This document shows, piece after piece, positions 60,301 to 64,000 of a DNA stretch of 64,000 nt (positions within the stretch are counted from its first letter, which is position 1; each line of letters begins with the position of its first letter). Source of the stretch: Manis javanica (lineage: Eukaryota; Chordata; Mammalia; Pholidota; Manidae). The DNA lies in the NCBI RefSeq assembly GCF_040802235.1, contig NC_133156.1, forward strand, positions 28,787,343-28,851,342, read 5' to 3'. Below the pieces are notes generated by a model, which saw only the letters and a program-made list of their open reading frames with translations, did not search any database and was not told where the DNA came from. A program made the translations under genes and the position numbers.

Positions 60301-62074
60301 CAAATGAAGAAAGATTTATTCCAGAAAACTTAATAAATTTCAGTCAGAACAGTGAGAGCTTGTGATGTTTGAGCCACAACCCACTCCTTTACTATTCTCC
60401 CAGGTCAGTGTGACAGAGTCTCCACTCTAGGAAGGTATGGACAAGAAAAAGGGGCTCTCTCCCCCCCACCAGGAACCAATCAAGGGCTCTGGTACCTCCC
60501 TAGCAAACCTATCCTGCATTTCTCATTGTCCCTAGCTTTGTGTTTCAGAGGCTAAATTTGAGGTGAGGGAATCCAAGAAGTGAAGAAGTATCCTTCTTCT
60601 ACCCACCCCAACTCATTGGGCAGAGGATCTACCCCAAGTAGGGGAGGTTAAGAATACGTGGGTCTGATTGCTCTCACCCCAGCTCACTTACAGGGAAGAG
60701 GTTCGATGCTGGTAGAGGAGAGCCAAGACCAGAGGTTACTTCCCTGCACCCAGCACCCTGCTCATACAGGACAGATGTCACTCCAAGACAAGTAGGTCAC
60801 AGTTCTCACCCCAAGATCCAGAGCAGTGACTCTCAGACCTTGTCCAGGGTGAAAGGCAGGCCATAAGACAGACAATTCCAAAGCTCTACCTCAGAAGAAC
60901 TAATTTTGGTTGGAAAAGAGTCAGGGGTTCAAGCTAAGGGTCCTCTCAAAAACAATGGAAATTTGGTGATAACCAAATAAGGAGACCAGTAGTTCTATGA
61001 GAGCAATAAACTAAACCATAGGTCAACAAATTCACCAGAGAGAACCAGGGAAAGAAATAACTAGGAGAAGCCCTCCTGGGATCAGAACAAAGACTGACCT
61101 CAAAAGATCAGCCTCAAAAAGTACCCTGCAATGAAGCTGAACTTAATTGTCTCAGACTGTGGAACAATTGATACCCCAGGGCACTGTCAAAACCGGTCGG
61201 CTGATAGATGAGCCTAACAACTGGTTATGAGACTAACAGAGACAGACAGCTTGACAGAGAAATGAGGGAGAGTCAGAAAAAGCCCTAAGACTGCTGTCCT
61301 CCCAGGGTGTACCCTCTGAGAAGAAACATCAGAGGCTTCACGTTGCATGTGGAAATGGGCTTCACTAAGAGAGCCAGCTAAGTCACCGAACAAACAACCC
61401 AGGAGAAAGGGGGTGGGGGGACATCAGAATCCAGAAATGCTAAAATATACTACCTAAGATATCCAATTTTCAACAAAAAATATAGGAAGCATGCAAGTGT
61501 GACCCATACAGAGGGAAAATAGCAGGCAACAGGAACTGCCTGTGAAAGGGCCCACATGATGAATTTAGCAAAGACTTCAAAGCATCCATTATAAATATGT
61601 TCAAAGAAATAAGGGAAATCATGCTTAAAGAAGTAAAGAAAGGTAGGATGACAATGTCTCATCAAATAAAGAGCATAAATAAAGAGAAAGTATAAAAAGA
61701 ACCAAATGGAAATCATGATGCTGAAAAGTATAATAACTGAGATGAAAAACTCAATAAAAGGGCCGAATGGCACATTTGAATTGGAAGAAGCAAGGATCAG
61801 TAAACTTGAAGAGAGCACAATAGAGATTATGCAATCCAAACAGCGGAGGGGAAAAAAGAATGAAGAAAAATGAACAAAGTCTCAGAGAAATATGGGGCAC
61901 CATCAAGTGCACTGACATGTGCATAAAGGGCACACTGGAAGGAGGGAAGAAGGGGGCATAAAAAAAGAAAGGCTAAAAACTTGCCAAATTTATCAGAAAA
62001 AAAGAATTTACATATCCAAAAAGCTCAGTGAAGTTAAAGTATGAAAAAGAGATCCACAAAAGACACATCATGTC
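60301..62074 (+). repeat. Ancient L1 (L1M-type) 5' UTR and ORF1 remnant
   Basis: 60301-61400 is decayed 5' UTR-like sequence. 61550-62060 has degraded ORF1 words ('gaacagga' region, 'agacttcaaagcatccatta', 'aatagagattatgcaatcca', 'gaatgaagaaaaatgaacaa'). No frame of useful length survives on the plus strand. It is interrupted at 62075 by the younger reverse L1. Confidence 0.7.
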
Positions 62075-64000
62075 TTTTTTTAAAATTCTACATTCTGTTA
62101 TATCCATTCTTTAAAATTTTGGTATCATTAATATACAATCACATGACCAACATTGTGGTTACTAGATTCTCCCCATTATCAAGTACTCACCACATACCCT
62201 ATTACAGTCACTGTTCATCAGTGTAGTAAGATGCTATAGAGTCACTACTTGTCTTCTCTGTGCTATACTCCCCTCCCCATACCCCCCCAAGTTACGTGTG
62301 CTAATTGTAATGAACCTTATTCCCCTTCTCTGTCCCTTCCCACCCACCCTCCCCAGTACCTTTCCCTTTGCAACTGTTAGTCCATTCTTGGGTTCTGTGA
62401 GTCTGCTGCTGTTTTGTTCCTTCAGTTTTTGCTTTGTTCTTATGCTCCACAGATGAGTGAAATCATTTAGTACTTGTCTTTCTCTGCCTGGCTTATTCCA
62501 CTGAGTATAATACCCTCTAGCTCCATCCATGTTGTTGCAAATGGTAGGATTTGTTTTCTGCTTATGGCTGAATAATATTCCATTGTGTATATGTACCACA
62601 TCTTCTTTATCCATTCATCTACTGATGGACACTTAGGTTGCTTCCATTTCTTGGCATTTGTAAATAGTGCTGCGATAAACATAGGGGTGCATATGCCTTT
62701 TTCAAACTGGAATCCTACATTCTTAGCATAAATTCCTAGGAGTGGAAATCCTGGGTCAAACGGTATTTTTATTTTTAGTTTTTTGAAGAACCTCCACACT
62801 GCTTTCCACAATGGTTGAACTAGTTTACATTCCCACCAGCAGTGTAGGAGGGTTCCCCTTTCTCTGCATCCTCGCCAGCATTTGTTGTTCCTATTCTTTT
62901 CTATGTTGGCTATCCCAACTAATGTGAGCTGATATCTCATTGTGGTTTTAATTTGCATTTCCCTGATAATTAGCTATGTGGAACATCTTTTCATGTGCTT
63001 GTTGGCCATCTGAATTTCATCTTTGGAGAATTGTCTGTTCATATCCTCTGCCATTTTTTAATCACTTTTTGGGTGTTGAGGCGTATGAGTTCTCTATATA
63101 TTTTGGATGTTAAACCCTTATCAGATATGTCACTTACAAATATATTCTCCCATATTATAGGATGCCTTTTCATTCTGCTGATAGTGCCCTTTGCTTTACA
63201 GAAGCTTTTTAGTGTCCCATTTGGTCATTTTTGCTTTTGTTTCCTTTGTCAAAGGAGATGTGTTCAGGAAAAAGTTGCTCATGTTTATATGCAAGAGATT
63301 TTTGCCTATGTTTTCTTCTAAGAGTTTTATGGTTTCATGACTTACATTCAGGTTTTTGATCCATTTTGAGTTTACTTTTGTGTATGGACTTAGACAATAA
63401 TCCAGTTTCATTCTCTTGCATATAGCTGTCCAGTTTTGCCAACACCAGCTGTAGAAAAGGCTGTCATTTCCCCATTGTATGTCCATGGCTCCTTTATTGT
63501 ATATTACTTGACCATATATGTTTGGATTTATACCTGGGCTCTTTAGTCTGTTCCATTGGTCTATGGGTCTGTTCTTGTGCCAGGACCAAATTGTCTTAAT
63601 TACTGTGGCTTTGTAATAGAGCCACAGTAATTATGTAGGGTTTTTTATATAGGGATATTGGTCTGTAATTTTCTTTTTTTGTGATGTCTTTGCCTGGTTT
63701 GGGGAGCATAATCCCCCCAGCTTTATTCTTCCTTCTCAGGATTGCTTTGGCTATTCAGGGTCTTTTGTGGTTCCATATTAATTTTAGAATGCTTTGCTCT
63801 AGTTCATTGAAGAATGTCATTGGTATTTTGATAGGGATTGTATTGAATCTGTAGATTGCTTTAGGCAGGATGGCCATTTGATTATATTAATTCTTCCTAT
63901 CCATGAGCATGATATGCATTTCCATTTACTGGTATCTTCTTTAATTTCTCTCATGAGTGTCTTGTAGTTTTCAGGGTACACTTTGGTTAGATTTCCTTGG
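62075..64000 (-). mobile_element. L1, 3' part, running off the window
   Basis: Left end is the L1 3' UTR ('tggtatcattaatatacaat', 'ccattatcaagtactcacca'). ORF2 C-terminal peptides follow on the minus strand ([54 protein letters not shown]), broken into several frames. At 63597-63698 its normal sequence is replaced by a hairpin-forming rearrangement (see findings). The 5' side continues past 64000. Confidence 0.88.

Overview
The window is nuclear DNA of a placental mammal. It carries a conserved gene block, in order IL17B (+), PCYOX1L (-), GRPEL2 (-) and the 3' part of AFAP1L1 (-). This is the block known from human 5q32, read in the opposite orientation. Every exon boundary given here was read from GT/AG splice sites and checked for reading phase. 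PCYOX1L (6 exons, 493 codons plus stop) and GRPEL2 (4 exons, 225 codons plus stop) are complete and open from ATG to stop. IL17B lacks only its tiny first coding exon, which lies left of the window. AFAP1L1 is represented by two coiled-coil exons.

Layout. 1-2.6 kb: IL17B exons 2 and 3. 2.6-6.8 kb: intergenic, with a MER5A element and an 85-bp duplicated segment. 6.8-19.3 kb: PCYOX1L with its CpG-rich, CCAAT-box promoter; intron 1 holds a retroposon flanked by perfect target duplications. 19.3-31.6 kb: spacer and GRPEL2, whose promoter has NRF-1-like and ETS/GABP-like sites, fitting a mitochondrial co-chaperone. 31.6-48.5 kb: a repeat-rich interval with a solo LTR, a very young gammaretrovirus-like provirus (36699-42520), a 5'-truncated L1 and further LTRs. 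48.5-50.9 kb: the two AFAP1L1 exons. 50.9-64 kb: almost entirely LTRs and LINE-1 elements, presumably AFAP1L1 intron.

Organism. Ancient mammal-wide repeats (MIR, MER5, L2-like) coexist with a young L1 lineage and several ERV LTRs. I see no Alu, B1/B2, ruminant BovA, carnivore tRNA-Lys CanSINE or equine ERE elements. A laurasiatherian without an active SINE family, such as a pangolin, would fit, but that is a low-confidence inference.

The four genes are neighbours, not a pathway: a secreted cytokine, a secretory-route flavin oxidase-like protein, a mitochondrial HSP70 exchange factor and an actin-associated adaptor. I found no undescribed multi-gene system. The best leads are (i) loss in GRPEL2 of the coiled-coil cysteine reported to act as a redox switch in the human protein, (ii) a provirus with nearly identical LTRs but no recognisable gag or pol, and (iii) a retroposon whose insertion carried downstream sequence past its own poly(A).
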